Shown in pieces: positions 1 to 7,070 of a stretch of DNA of 15,637 nucleotides; position 1 is the stretch's first letter, and the number at the start of each line of letters is the position of its first letter. The position numbers were made by a program, and so were the translations under genes. The notes under the pieces were generated by a model. That model saw only the letters and a list, made by a program, of their open reading frames with translations, did not search any database and had not been told where the DNA came from. The stretch comes from Prosthecobacter debontii (GTDB taxonomy: Bacteria; Verrucomicrobiota; Verrucomicrobiia; Verrucomicrobiales; Akkermansiaceae): positions 1 to 15,637 of the forward strand of contig CAMCXJ010000032.1 in NCBI GenBank assembly GCA_945883455.1, given 5' to 3'.

Positions 1-1
1 C

Positions 2-529
2 ATCGACAAGACCCTGCGCGCACGGCTCGAACACGTCGTCGAAAAGCCCTTCCAGCGCATCTCCTACACCGACGCGGTGAAGCTGTTAGAGGCGTCGGGA
101 AAAGATTTCCAATACCCCGTCGCCTACGGCCTGAACCTGCAATCCGAGCACGAGCGCTGGCTCACGGAAGAGTATTTCAAACAGCCAACCACCGTTTTCA
201 ACTACCCCAAGGAGATCAAGCCCTTCTACATGCGCCTCAACGACGACGGACAAACCGTGACCGCGATGGATCTGCTCGTCCCGGGCATCGGCGAGATCAT
301 CGGCGGCTCACAGCGGGAGGAGCGCTACGATGTGCTGTTAGAAAATTTCAAGCACCACCAAATCGATCCCGAGGCCTACGGCTGGTATGCGGATCTGCGG
401 AAATACGGCACCGTGCCCCACGCGGGCTTCGGCCTGGGCTTCGAGCGCCTACTGATGTTCGTCACCGGCGTCCATAATATCCGCGATGTGATCCCCTTCC
501 CCCGCACGCCGGGGCATTGCGAGTTTTGA
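2..529 (+). CDS. asnS: Asparaginyl-tRNA synthetase, C-terminal part (5' end outside window)
   Basis: Class II aminoacyl-tRNA synthetase that charges tRNA-Asn with asparagine in the cytoplasm. The frame is already open at base 2 and continues through an internal GTG at 77, so about 175 C-terminal residues are present and the true start lies upstream. Visible family features are the GEIIGGSQREERY segment, a class II motif 3 (GFGLGFERLLMF, with the ATP-binding arginine) and the terminal FPRTPG box that closes AsnRS proteins; AspRS and LysRS end differently. Motifs 1 and 2 would lie outside the window. The stop is TGA at 527-529. No strong terminator follows: the next 100 bp hold only a weak AACG/CGTT stem near 573-584 with no T tract. 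The call is secure for this family; only completeness is unknown. Confidence 0.95.
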   Translation: MDKTLRARLEHVVEKPFQRISYTDAVKLLEASGKDFQYPVAYGLNLQSEHERWLTEEYFKQPTTVFNYPKEIKPFYMRLNDDGQTVTAMDLLVPGIGEIIGGSQREERYDVLLENFKHHQIDPEAYGWYADLRKYGTVPHAGFGLGFERLLMFVTGVHNIRDVIPFPRTPGHCEF

Positions 530-637
530 ATAAAAATCAAAAAATAACTTAGCTTCTTACGTTCTGACTTCAAACGTTATCGTTGGCTTGCGGATTGTCG
601 GGCGTTAGGGCCGGTCGGTATGTATGAGAAGCGGCGG

Positions 638-1044
638 TCACACGCCCACCCGCAGATCCCGCATACTCCACAAAACACCCTTCGCCGCCGCGCCGCTGCC
701 TCGCATCCTCCTCGCGCCATCTTTCCTTCTTTTCGTGAACCTATCACGCGCCCCCGCGAACGCCTCGTTCACAAACGCCTTGCTCCCGATCACCGCCCCG
801 TCCGTGAGATATCTCACCCGTTTCCTCAACATCCCCGCCATCCCGAGATCCGGCAAGACGGTTTCGTTGTCCTCCGACTCCAGCATCTCCGCCGTGTTCT
901 TGGTGACCGAGGTTTTACTCTTACTTGAATTTTGAAATTTGAGTTTTTCCTCCCCAGCGCCATACCCATCGCCCGCCGGTAGATCCGCGAAACTTCCTTC
1001 CATGAACCCATCTCGATCTGGTCTCTGGTTTCTGGATTCCGGAA
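638..1044 (-). pseudogene. Decayed REP-associated (Y1/RAYT-type) transposase, C-terminal remnant
   Basis: Two minus-strand reading frames together resemble the C-terminal part of RAYT transposases. These are HUH single-strand transposases related to TnpA of IS200/IS605. The downstream frame (about 928 to 638) contains RVRYLTDGAVIGSKAFVNE, then DRFTKRRKDGARRMRG and a final MRDLRVGV, close to the usual family ending (RYFsDG..lGs..FV, then the RKDGAR and LRDLR blocks). The upstream part (about 1044 to 928, including IEMGSWKEVSRIYRRAMG) is in a different frame, so a frameshift near 930 separates them. The N-terminal HUH and catalytic tyrosine region is absent: the neighbouring phosphatase gene begins its 3' end at 1121. 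It is therefore a fragment, not an active gene. The C-terminal similarity is strong by eye; the assignment of the upstream frame is inferred and less certain. Confidence 0.65.
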
Positions 1045-1056
1045 TACAATTTGTCT

Positions 1057-1084
1057 GTCCCTTTGAATATGTCCCTTTGAATAT
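1057..1084. repeat. 14-bp perfect tandem repeat (gtccctttgaatat x2)
   Basis: The unit gtccctttgaatat occurs at 1057-1070 and again at 1071-1084. On the minus strand the outer copy reads attcaaagggacagac. A GGGACAGAC-type sequence is often seen beside RAYT-type transposases in other bacteria, which fits the transposase remnant just downstream on the minus strand. The repeat is seen directly; its role as an element end is inference. Confidence 0.75.
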
Positions 1085-1100
1085 CTTACCCGATAAGATA
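1082..1100. repeat. 7-bp inverted repeat hairpin abutting the tandem repeat
   Basis: TATCTTA (1082-1088) and TAAGATA (1094-1100) are perfect reverse complements with a 5-nt loop, starting inside the second 14-bp repeat. It lies 21-39 nt past the phosphatase stop on the minus strand. The stem is AT-rich and no T tract follows, so a REP-like element end fits better than an intrinsic terminator. A terminator role cannot be excluded. Confidence 0.5.
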
Positions 1101-1120
1101 AAGAATGAGTCCGCTGCATC

Positions 1121-1873
1121 TCAAAGAATTTCCTCGATAGGGATTTTGCCGTTGGTGGCGACGATGGCCCAGGAGTCCGCCTTGCCGGGTTTTTGCGTGA
1201 GGGTGACTTTGCCGCCCGCCGCCTCGACGAGGAGCTGGCCGGCTGCGATGTCCCAGAGCGAGATAGTGGATTCCACGTAGGCATCGAGCCGTCCGCTGGC
1301 GATGTAGGCCATGCCGAGCGCGGCGGAGCCCATCATCCGCATCTTGCGGGCGCGCAGCGAGGCCTTGTGGAAACGGGCGATGCCGGTGTTCAACGCCTCG
1401 GTGTCCTTGCCGCAACCGACGAAGAGAATGGATTCCTCCAGCTTTGTCCGCGGGCTGACTTGGATCGGTACGCCATCAAGCATCGGCGGGCCGCCTTTTT
1501 CCACCGTCCATGTCTCGCCGACCATCGGGTCGTGGATCACGCCGACGGTGATCTCGCCGTCCACACGCAGGGCGATAGAGATACAGAAATGGGGGATGCC
1601 ATAGAAGAAATTCACCGTGCCATCAATGGGATCGACGATCCATTGCCGCGTGGAATCGGGGTTTCCCGCAATGCCTTCCTCGCCGTAAAGCGCATCGCCC
1701 GGGCGGGCGGTGAGGAGGATTTCCGTGATGAGATCCTGGGATTCCTTGTCGAGGACGAGCTTGATGTCGTGGTGCATCGCCTCATCCACCACTAGCGATT
1801 TCCCGAAGTGCGCACGCAGCAGTTTTCCCGCCGCAAGCGCGGCCTCGGTGGCGAGAGCAAGATCATTTTCCAT
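1121..1873 (-). CDS. Inositol monophosphatase family protein
   Basis: A 250-aa Mg2+-dependent phosphatase of the IMPase/FBPase superfamily, cytoplasmic. The metal-binding set is complete: GEEG at residues 64-67, DPIDGT at 81-86 with N88-F89 after it, and WDIAAG starting at W207 with D208. The length is typical of bacterial members. The family acts on inositol phosphates, histidinol phosphate or 3'-phosphoadenosine 5'-phosphate, and these motifs do not decide the substrate. The chosen start is ATG at 1871-1873 (MENDLALATEAAL), because the N-terminal helix of the family begins there. The frame stays open to 2014, but those codons are out of character and run through the hairpin repeat. A GAGG sits about 12-14 nt before the start, rather far for a ribosome-binding site. 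The gene stands alone on the minus strand between two repeat-rich gaps. Confidence 0.9.
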   Translation of the reverse strand: MENDLALATEAALAAGKLLRAHFGKSLVVDEAMHHDIKLVLDKESQDLITEILLTARPGDALYGEEGIAGNPDSTRQWIVDPIDGTVNFFYGIPHFCISIALRVDGEITVGVIHDPMVGETWTVEKGGPPMLDGVPIQVSPRTKLEESILFVGCGKDTEALNTGIARFHKASLRARKMRMMGSAALGMAYIASGRLDAYVESTISLWDIAAGQLLVEAAGGKVTLTQKPGKADSWAIVATNGKIPIEEIL

Positions 1874-1960
1874 ACACCGTGGGTAGACCTCGCAAGCGGC
1901 GAGGTCAAGGACGGCGATGGGATAGACCGTCTGCCAAAAGTCCTTTTGTATTGAATCGTA

Positions 1961-2032
1961 GCTGGGGATTCCAGCCCCAGGCCGTTGTTGGGGAATCTTG
2001 CCCCAACCTTCCAAATTAAAGCGCAGGCTTTA
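1961..2032. repeat. Array of three short hairpins
   Basis: Three small inverted repeats lie in a row: CTGGGG/CCCCAG (1962-1967 with 1975-1980), TTGGGG/CCCCAA (1988-1993 with 2001-2006), and TAAAGC-gcag-GCTTTA (2017-2032). The first two share the plan GGGG-att/aatc-CCCC with 7-nt loops, as if they were diverged copies of one unit. The array lies about 90-160 bp upstream of the phosphatase start. It resembles dispersed intergenic palindromes of large environmental genomes. A transcript-level role is possible but not shown. Confidence 0.65.
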
Positions 2033-2279
2033 GGTAACCGGTCTCAACTCCCCGGACGGATGCGGATATGTGCGCCTTCCACTTGCTTTTTAGGTGACGC
2101 TTCTCAGCGGCGATCCGTTCCTCGCTCCGGAACAGGCTGTTGCCGCCGAGGTTCTTGTCCCGCTCTTGGACAAAGCAGAACCGCGCTTCATTCCAGACCA
2201 GCCGATTGTCCAACAGCTCCTGAAGCGTGGCGTGGGTGGAGATGCGGCGGGGTATCGGATAAAAATCCTGCGTGCTCAA
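2016..2279 (-). CDS. Unrecognised 87-codon open frame, possibly a fragment
   Basis: The frame starts with TTG at 2277-2279 (no ATG) and stops with TAA at 2016-2018, inside the third hairpin of the array. The product would be small, basic and rich in charged residues (HATLQELLDNRLVWNEARF, then RSEERIAAEKRHLKSKWKA), with no signal peptide or membrane segment. The frame stays open a further 60 bp upstream without a better start. The composition is protein-like, but I recognise no family. It sits among repeats and element remnants, so it may be the surviving tail of a larger gene. It could also be spurious. Confidence 0.25.
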   Translation of the reverse strand: MSTQDFYPIPRRISTHATLQELLDNRLVWNEARFCFVQERDKNLGGNSLFRSEERIAAEKRHLKSKWKAHISASVRGVETGYLKPAL

Positions 2280-2415
2280 CTTGAGCCGGCGAGATCCAAT
2301 CGCACTGTTGCGACCATTCGGTGATGAAGGCAGGAGAGATCACAGACAACTTAATTACAAGAGAACCAGCTTCAGCGCAAGCCATCACCGCCCAAGCGGA
2401 ACAGTCCCCTTCAAT

Positions 2416-2457
2416 GGGTAGTTTTAATTGTCGTCAGGGGGTAACTCTAATTGTCGT
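2416..2457. repeat. Two iterated 20-mers, candidate IS21-type element end
   Basis: gggtagttttaattgtcgtc (2416-2435) and its near copy at 2438-2457 differ at 3 of 20 positions and have a 22-bp period. IS21-family insertion sequences carry multiple terminal repeats of roughly this size, and on the minus strand the unit reads gacgacaattaaaactaccc, a style I associate with them. No istA or istB gene is present, so this would be an orphan end. The repeat is certain; its origin is inferred. Confidence 0.5.
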
Positions 2458-2468
2458 CGCACACTACC

Positions 2469-2513
2469 GGCATTTCATAGCGATATGCTAGGGGCGTCAG
2501 TCTAGCAAATGCC
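2469..2513. repeat. Bulged inverted repeat downstream of the large minus-strand gene
   Basis: GGCATT (2469-2474) pairs with AATGCC (2508-2513), and TGCTAG (2486-2491) pairs with CTAGCA (2502-2507). This gives two 6-bp stems with an 11-nt one-sided bulge and a 10-nt loop. It lies 61-105 bp past the stop of the 1192-aa gene. No T tract follows on either strand, so it is not a classical intrinsic terminator; RNA 3'-end processing or an element remnant are alternatives. Confidence 0.5.
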
Positions 2514-2534
2514 TTCCTGAGCAACAAGGAGACG

Positions 2535-2556
2535 TTTGCGAAAAGCTTTGCGAAAA
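2535..2556. repeat. 10-bp direct repeat (tttgcgaaaa x2)
   Basis: tttgcgaaaa occurs at 2535-2544 and 2547-2556, separated by gc, just beyond the 3' end of the large minus-strand gene. No function can be assigned. Confidence 0.6.
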
Positions 2557-2573
2557 TGGCTCCGAAGCCCGCG

Positions 2574-5500
2574 TCAATTCCGCTTCAGCACCATCAGCGG
2601 GGATGTCCAGCCCGGTGGGTTTTTCGGGCTGAAGCCGCCGGACTCGATGAAGAGGTAATCGGCGCCGCCGATGGACTGCGGGGCGATTTTGTGCGCGGTG
2701 TCCTGCTCCAGATCGATCAGTGTGGCGCCGGACCAGATCCAGCGGGTGGTGTCGGTGATGCCGTCTTCCTTGAAGGTGATTTTCTGGAAAGGCGAGCGGC
2801 CGGGATTTGGTTTCACCTGCGGATCGAAAGCGGCGGGCGTGGCGACCTGCGCGACGACAGACCATGAGCCTGCGATTTTCGGATTGGCGGTGAGCTTGCC
2901 GTCGAAGCGGAATTTGCCCGCGTTGGGATCCTCGGCGGGGTTTGCTGGATCCTGCAGCGCCTGCCAGTCCGAGGAGAGCATCGGGACGAAACTGGCGGCC
3001 TTGCGGAGCGTGGCTTCATCGAGCGGCGGGAGTTTCCTTTCCTCCAGCCACATACTGAAGATGCCGCGAGGCACGGGCGGCATGGTGACGATGGCGCGGT
3101 CGCCGTATTTGAGGAAGCTGGTGGCGGCGAGGGTGACGGGACCTTTGCCGAACTCGGTAGTGAACTCCTCGGTGACCCAGCCGCCGCGGATCGTGTCGCC
3201 CGCGCGGCGGCCTAGTCCTTCCTTCGCTTCGACGAGCTGCTTGCCGTTGATGGTAACGCGGAAGCCATCGCCCGCGCCTACGCCCTGGCCGGTCTGGACG
3301 CGGAGGCGGTAAAGGTGGCCGGGTTTGGCGGGTGGCAGCTGGAAAGTGCCGTTGACTAACAGGACTTCCTTTTCCCAGAGCGTGCGTGGGGTCGCGTCCC
3401 ACTGGTTGTAGGGGCTTTGGATGTCGCCGAGCTTGTTGTTGAACTGACCGATGGGGAACGGGCCTTTTTTCCAGCCGACCTTGGCGGGATCGAAATCCGC
3501 AGCGAACCAGTTTTCCATGCCAGCCGGATAAGTGACGGTGCGGTAGCGCCATGGGGAGAGGTCGTACTTCTGCGTTTCCTTCGGATCGAAGGTGAAGTAA
3601 TTCCACTGCTCGTTTTTCAGGTCGGGGCCGAAGGGTTTCCAGTCGTAGTCGTGGACGCCGATTTTGTTGTAGAGCGAGACGAGCCCATCGAGGGAGTTGG
3701 TCACCGCGCCGCTCTGGCGGGGGTTTTTGAGATCGTTAAAAATGGTGCGGCGGTTTGTGCCGACGTATTGGAAGATCAGCTCCTCGCGGATCAGGGGGAG
3801 GATAGCTCCTTTCAGCTTCGGTCCGAATTTCTCCGGATCGGCGGCGAGGAAAATCTCGTCATGCGGCAGCGGGTTGCCGGGGAATTGTTTTTTCGAAACT
3901 TCATAGAGGATATCGAAGCCTCCAGGCACGTCCGCGAGGGCGGCGGCAAGCACGCCGAGGGTCTCCTTGCGGTGGCCTGTGAGATCCTGACCTCCGACCC
4001 ATTTGTCGCCGCCGCTGTAATTCGCGTAGGCGTCGCCGATGGCCTTGAGGGCGAGGTCGCGCACCTTGGGGGTGGCGTTGGGGAGCTGTTGGCGGATGGC
4101 ATAAAGCGGGCCGTTGGTGGTGCTCTGGCGCGGGGTGGTTTGGATCAGCTCACCGACAGGTGGCAGGACTTTTTCGTAAACACGCACGTCGGTGATCACA
4201 TTGGCGAGAACCATCAGCGCGCCGTTCTGGAGCCACTGTTCCTTGTGTTTCAGGAAAGGCAGAATCACATCCACGTGCGGCACGATCATGTCCGGCGTGG
4301 CTTTGCGGATGAGCGCGAGGCAGGCGTCTTTCACGAACCACGATTCCTCGTCATCCTGAAGGCGTTCGATGGCGTAGGCGAAAAGGGACTTCGACCAATC
4401 ATCGGCCGGATCGAAAATGATGATCGAGGCACGGATGCCAGCGTTGCGCACGCGGGGATCGGCGTGGCGGGCGAATTCATCGAGCAGCTCCTTGCGCACC
4501 TTTTGGCCGGGCTTCGGGAACATGTAATCGGCGGTGAGGCCGGCGGCCATGTTCGAGACCATGTGGCGGATGAGGTATTCCGGATGGTAAACGTAGCGGC
4601 GTATCGTGTCGTCGTCGGGTTCCTTTGCTTGCAGGCTGTGAATGAGCGGCTTGGCCGATGCCGCGGTGAGTAACTCGCCGGAGAGGTCGCGGGTTTTCCC
4701 GTCCTTGTCAGCGACGGGCTGCATGGAAAGGAACACGTCATCCGCCGCCGTGCCCCAAGGGCGGGCGGGGAGCGGGTGGGTCTTGGAAAATTTCGAAGGC
4801 GGCGCGCCGGTGATGCGGAGGGTCTTGCGCGGCATGGTGTAGGTGAGGGCGTAAGCGGTGCCCCACTCCTCCTTATCGTAGCCCGCCCCGCCGAGGATGG
4901 CGAAGGTGCTGTCGTATCTACGGGAAAGATCGTAGTTCCATTTCCGATGATCCATGAACTCGCGGTATTGCAGCGGATTTTGGTCTTTCACCAAGGGCAT
5001 CGCCGCGCTGCGCCAGATCTCCCCGATGCCGCCGCCGGTGTGGCCGTGGAGCATGAAGGTGGTGGTGTAGAAACTCGTCTTCGCGCAGATGTCGCGGGCT
5101 TTCGCATAGACGGATTTCTCACCGTTTGGCGTGAGCGAGGCAGCGGCGGCCATCGCGAAGGCGAGCTTGCCGTGTTTACCGTTGTCCACGAAGGAGGTCT
5201 CCGGGCGGTCGTCTCCATAAGGGTTGATCCCACGTCCAGCGTAGCGAAAAAAATGAGTGAGCGTGCGGTTGAGCAGGCTTTCATCAACGTTTACGCCACA
5301 CTGTTTCGCGAGCAGCAGGAATGTGACGACATGGGTGCCGCCCGCGTTGAGGTGACCGTTACCGTAGCCGAGCTTCACCACTCCGCCGCGCCCCGCCCAG
5401 CCGTCGAGGTATTCGCCCTTCGCGGCGGCATCGACCCAACTCTGAATGATGGGCAGCGCCTCGGCGTCGCCGGTGCGCAGATAGTATTCGCAGAGGGCGA

Positions 5501-6152
5501 GGCCGCCATAGCCGATGTGCCACGCGTAACCCGAGGTATTTTTATCTTTAAGCCCATGTACCCAGTCGCGGACAGCCGGAAGATCCGCGTCGTCGCCGGT
5601 GGAAAGCAGGAACAGCATCCCGATGTCCGCGAAGCCTTTCGGGGTGTCCGGCCTTTTCAGGTATTCCGCGAAATTCCGCACGATCTTGTCGGACTTGGCG
5701 CAATCAAGCGGCCACGTCTTGCTGTATGAGCCGAGCACAGGGATTTTCACCTCGACCGGTGCCGCTTCACCTTTGATCGCGAACCTGATAATCCCATCTG
5801 TGGCCTCGGCTTTCTCAAGGATCTGCCCGAGCTGGATGCGCGGATCGATGTCCTTGAGCGTCTCGCCGTTGAGCGACTCGATGACCTGGCCTTTTTTAAA
5901 TTTGCCGGCGGCCTCAGCAGGAGAGCCGGGCTCGATCGCGCCGACCCACATCGTGAAAGCAGGTTGGTGCAGCTCGATGGCCATGCCGACGGGTCCGAAG
6001 CGCCCGATGGTGTTGACCGATGTCTGCGGGTTCGGAGCGGTGGAGAATAGGGTGTGTTCTTTGTAGAACACGGGGGCGTCTTGGGCGTCGGCAGTGCCAT
6101 GGAAGATAAGCGCGGAGGAGAGCAGCAGCAGTAGTCGGGTCGGATTTCTCAT
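2574..6152 (-). CDS. Large exported PDZ-domain protein (DUF6288-like)
   Basis: A 1192-aa protein with a Sec signal peptide at residues 1-24 (basic MRNPTR, leucine-rich core, cleavage near ADA-Q), so it is probably periplasmic or outer-membrane-associated. Residues about 50-138 form a PDZ-like domain (GAIEPGSPAEAAG, then KGQVIESLNGE). Residues about 155-460 look like an alpha/alpha barrel with repeated small helices (GYAWHIGYGGLALCEYYL; GGTHVVTFLLLA). About 550-710 is HEAT-like (ADPRVRNAG). About 940-1035 resembles a beta-sandwich carbohydrate-binding fold, and the last ~100 residues are again beta-rich. The order matches proteins I know as DUF6288 in Planctomycetes and Verrucomicrobia; no catalytic role is established. 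I chose ATG 6150-6152, not the one at 6185, because the signal peptide begins there. There is no clear Shine-Dalgarno. It follows the YdjY-domain gene by 114 bp on the same strand. The family name is tentative; export and PDZ are firm. Confidence 0.8.
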   Translation of the reverse strand: MRNPTRLLLLLSSALIFHGTADAQDAPVFYKEHTLFSTAPNPQTSVNTIGRFGPVGMAIELHQPAFTMWVGAIEPGSPAEAAGKFKKGQVIESLNGETLKDIDPRIQLGQILEKAEATDGIIRFAIKGEAAPVEVKIPVLGSYSKTWPLDCAKSDKIVRNFAEYLKRPDTPKGFADIGMLFLLSTGDDADLPAVRDWVHGLKDKNTSGYAWHIGYGGLALCEYYLRTGDAEALPIIQSWVDAAAKGEYLDGWAGRGGVVKLGYGNGHLNAGGTHVVTFLLLAKQCGVNVDESLLNRTLTHFFRYAGRGINPYGDDRPETSFVDNGKHGKLAFAMAAAASLTPNGEKSVYAKARDICAKTSFYTTTFMLHGHTGGGIGEIWRSAAMPLVKDQNPLQYREFMDHRKWNYDLSRRYDSTFAILGGAGYDKEEWGTAYALTYTMPRKTLRITGAPPSKFSKTHPLPARPWGTAADDVFLSMQPVADKDGKTRDLSGELLTAASAKPLIHSLQAKEPDDDTIRRYVYHPEYLIRHMVSNMAAGLTADYMFPKPGQKVRKELLDEFARHADPRVRNAGIRASIIIFDPADDWSKSLFAYAIERLQDDEESWFVKDACLALIRKATPDMIVPHVDVILPFLKHKEQWLQNGALMVLANVITDVRVYEKVLPPVGELIQTTPRQSTTNGPLYAIRQQLPNATPKVRDLALKAIGDAYANYSGGDKWVGGQDLTGHRKETLGVLAAALADVPGGFDILYEVSKKQFPGNPLPHDEIFLAADPEKFGPKLKGAILPLIREELIFQYVGTNRRTIFNDLKNPRQSGAVTNSLDGLVSLYNKIGVHDYDWKPFGPDLKNEQWNYFTFDPKETQKYDLSPWRYRTVTYPAGMENWFAADFDPAKVGWKKGPFPIGQFNNKLGDIQSPYNQWDATPRTLWEKEVLLVNGTFQLPPAKPGHLYRLRVQTGQGVGAGDGFRVTINGKQLVEAKEGLGRRAGDTIRGGWVTEEFTTEFGKGPVTLAATSFLKYGDRAIVTMPPVPRGIFSMWLEERKLPPLDEATLRKAASFVPMLSSDWQALQDPANPAEDPNAGKFRFDGKLTANPKIAGSWSVVAQVATPAAFDPQVKPNPGRSPFQKITFKEDGITDTTRWIWSGATLIDLEQDTAHKIAPQSIGGADYLFIESGGFSPKNPPGWTSPLMVLKRN

Positions 6153-6266
6153 GTGGGTGTAAATAGGTGATGAAAAACGTCCCATTTGCCGACAGTTATT
6201 TGCAAATCACTCCGACAATAAAACGCGTTTATGCGACGAGGATGTCAGCACAGGAATGGTAAACGC
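6153..6266 (-). promoter_or_regulatory. Intergenic region with two perfect 10-bp palindromes
   Basis: The 114 bp upstream of the large PDZ-protein gene hold two perfect palindromes: ATTTGCAAAT (6198-6207) and AAACGCGTTT (6221-6230). They lie 46-78 bp before the start codon, a plausible operator position for a separate promoter. I could not pick a convincing -35/-10 pair. There is no terminator-like hairpin for the upstream YdjY-domain gene, so read-through from it is also possible. Confidence 0.35.
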
Positions 6267-7070
6267 CTACTCCTGCTTTTCCGGTGCGGCCAGCGGGCGC
6301 AGCCGGAGGGTCACTTTGGTGCCGATCGCGGGGACGGTGTCCGTGTTGATCTGCCACGAGAGAGCATGATTTTCCTGCGCGTGTTGGCCGGCAAGGCACA
6401 GCACCTCATCTCCGAAGGTCGAGATGGAGATCACGTTGCCGTTGACATCGCCGAGGTAGGTTTTCGTATCGCCTTCCTGATGCGTATGGGAACCTGCAAA
6501 AAGGAATGAATCCGGAAATTTCTCCTCCGCTTTGTCAACCTCGGGAAGACCTGATTCGTCCTTGGACGGAGAGAGGAAATCGCTGATCGGGCGCTCGGTC
6601 AACACGCCTTTTTCGTCCGGTATGAGCAGCGTCACCTTCACCGCCTGTCCCCTCGGTGGGATGTCCACCCAGCGCGTGCCCTCCTCGTTTACCGGCTTGC
6701 GCATGGCGGGATTCCCCGGCTGTGCGCCGATCAGCAGCAGGGCGGCGTGGATGTGGCTCGGCTTCGCCTCCACCATCACGATGGACTCGTGTTCCCTGCT
6801 GTCTTTCGCGCACGCGATCACCTCCAGGTAGCCCTCGGCGAGACACACGACCGACTGGACATCCACGAAACTCTCTTCCGAGTTGATCGTGATGCCGGGA
6901 AAAATGGCGCGGATCTTATCGGCGAGATCCGCGGGAGCCTTTTCAGAGCCCAACTCGACAGCCTTTACTTCGGCCGCCAAAGGCTGGAAGCACAAGGCAG
7001 CGAAGCCCAATGCCGCCCCAAGCCATTTGAAACCGCCCCTCACTATCTCCGTTCTGTCGCTATAGCGCAT
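6267..7070 (-). CDS. Exported YdjY-domain protein
   Basis: A 267-aa protein of unknown biochemical function. The N-terminus has a signal peptide with a long N-region (RGGFKWLGAALGFAALCF) and likely cleavage after LAA at residue 33, so it is exported. The YdjY domain common in Planctomycetes and Verrucomicrobia is recognisable from HESIVMVEAKPSHIHAALLL (residues 94-113) followed by QPGNPA. Near the C-terminus FAGSH, then YLGDVNGNVISISTFGDEVL, matches the second conserved block of that domain. The start is ATG at 7068-7070, with AAGG about 8 nt upstream; the stop is TAG at 6267-6269. It is first in a minus-strand pair with the PDZ protein and is divergent from the pseudopilin module across 199 bp. 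Domain identification is by eye and fairly sure; its role is unknown. Confidence 0.75.
   Translation of the reverse strand: MRYSDRTEIVRGGFKWLGAALGFAALCFQPLAAEVKAVELGSEKAPADLADKIRAIFPGITINSEESFVDVQSVVCLAEGYLEVIACAKDSREHESIVMVEAKPSHIHAALLLIGAQPGNPAMRKPVNEEGTRWVDIPPRGQAVKVTLLIPDEKGVLTERPISDFLSPSKDESGLPEVDKAEEKFPDSFLFAGSHTHQEGDTKTYLGDVNGNVISISTFGDEVLCLAGQHAQENHALSWQINTDTVPAIGTKVTLRLRPLAAPEKQE

Larger units (their letters stand above)
1874..2573. other. Gene-poor, repeat-rich interval
   Basis: These 700 bp between the phosphatase start and the 3' end of the large PDZ protein hold no gene I can recognise. They contain a triple hairpin (1961-2032), an unassigned 87-codon minus-strand frame, a pair of iterated 20-mers (2416-2457), a bulged inverted repeat (2469-2513) and a 10-bp direct repeat (2535-2556), listed separately. 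Bases 2280-2415 show nothing beyond short overlapping open frames. The mixture looks like a deposit of element remnants. Confidence 0.6.

Noticed and set aside
573..584. AACG/CGTT stem after asnS as a terminator
   Set aside because: Only 4 bp of stem and no T tract, which is within chance expectation.
1193..1795. 200-codon plus-strand open frame
   Set aside because: Antisense to the inositol monophosphatase gene, whose metal-binding motifs are all intact.
1874..2014. N-terminal extension of the phosphatase to 2014
   Set aside because: The extra 47 codons run through the hairpin repeat and do not resemble the family, whereas ATG 1873 begins at the expected first helix.
2409..2460. CRISPR-like direct repeats
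   Set aside because: Only two copies with a 2-bp gap; there is no spacer-length interval and no cas gene.
3417..4673. 418-codon plus-strand open frame
   Set aside because: It is fully antisense to the 1192-aa exported protein, which has a signal peptide and recognisable domains. The frame is a by-product of high GC and has no recognisable protein features.
4776..5729. 317-codon plus-strand open frame
   Set aside because: Antisense to the same large gene, in low-complexity GC-rich codons with no recognisable motif.
6153..6185. Upstream ATG (6183-6185) for the large PDZ protein
   Set aside because: It would put 11 polar residues before a complete signal peptide that begins at 6152.
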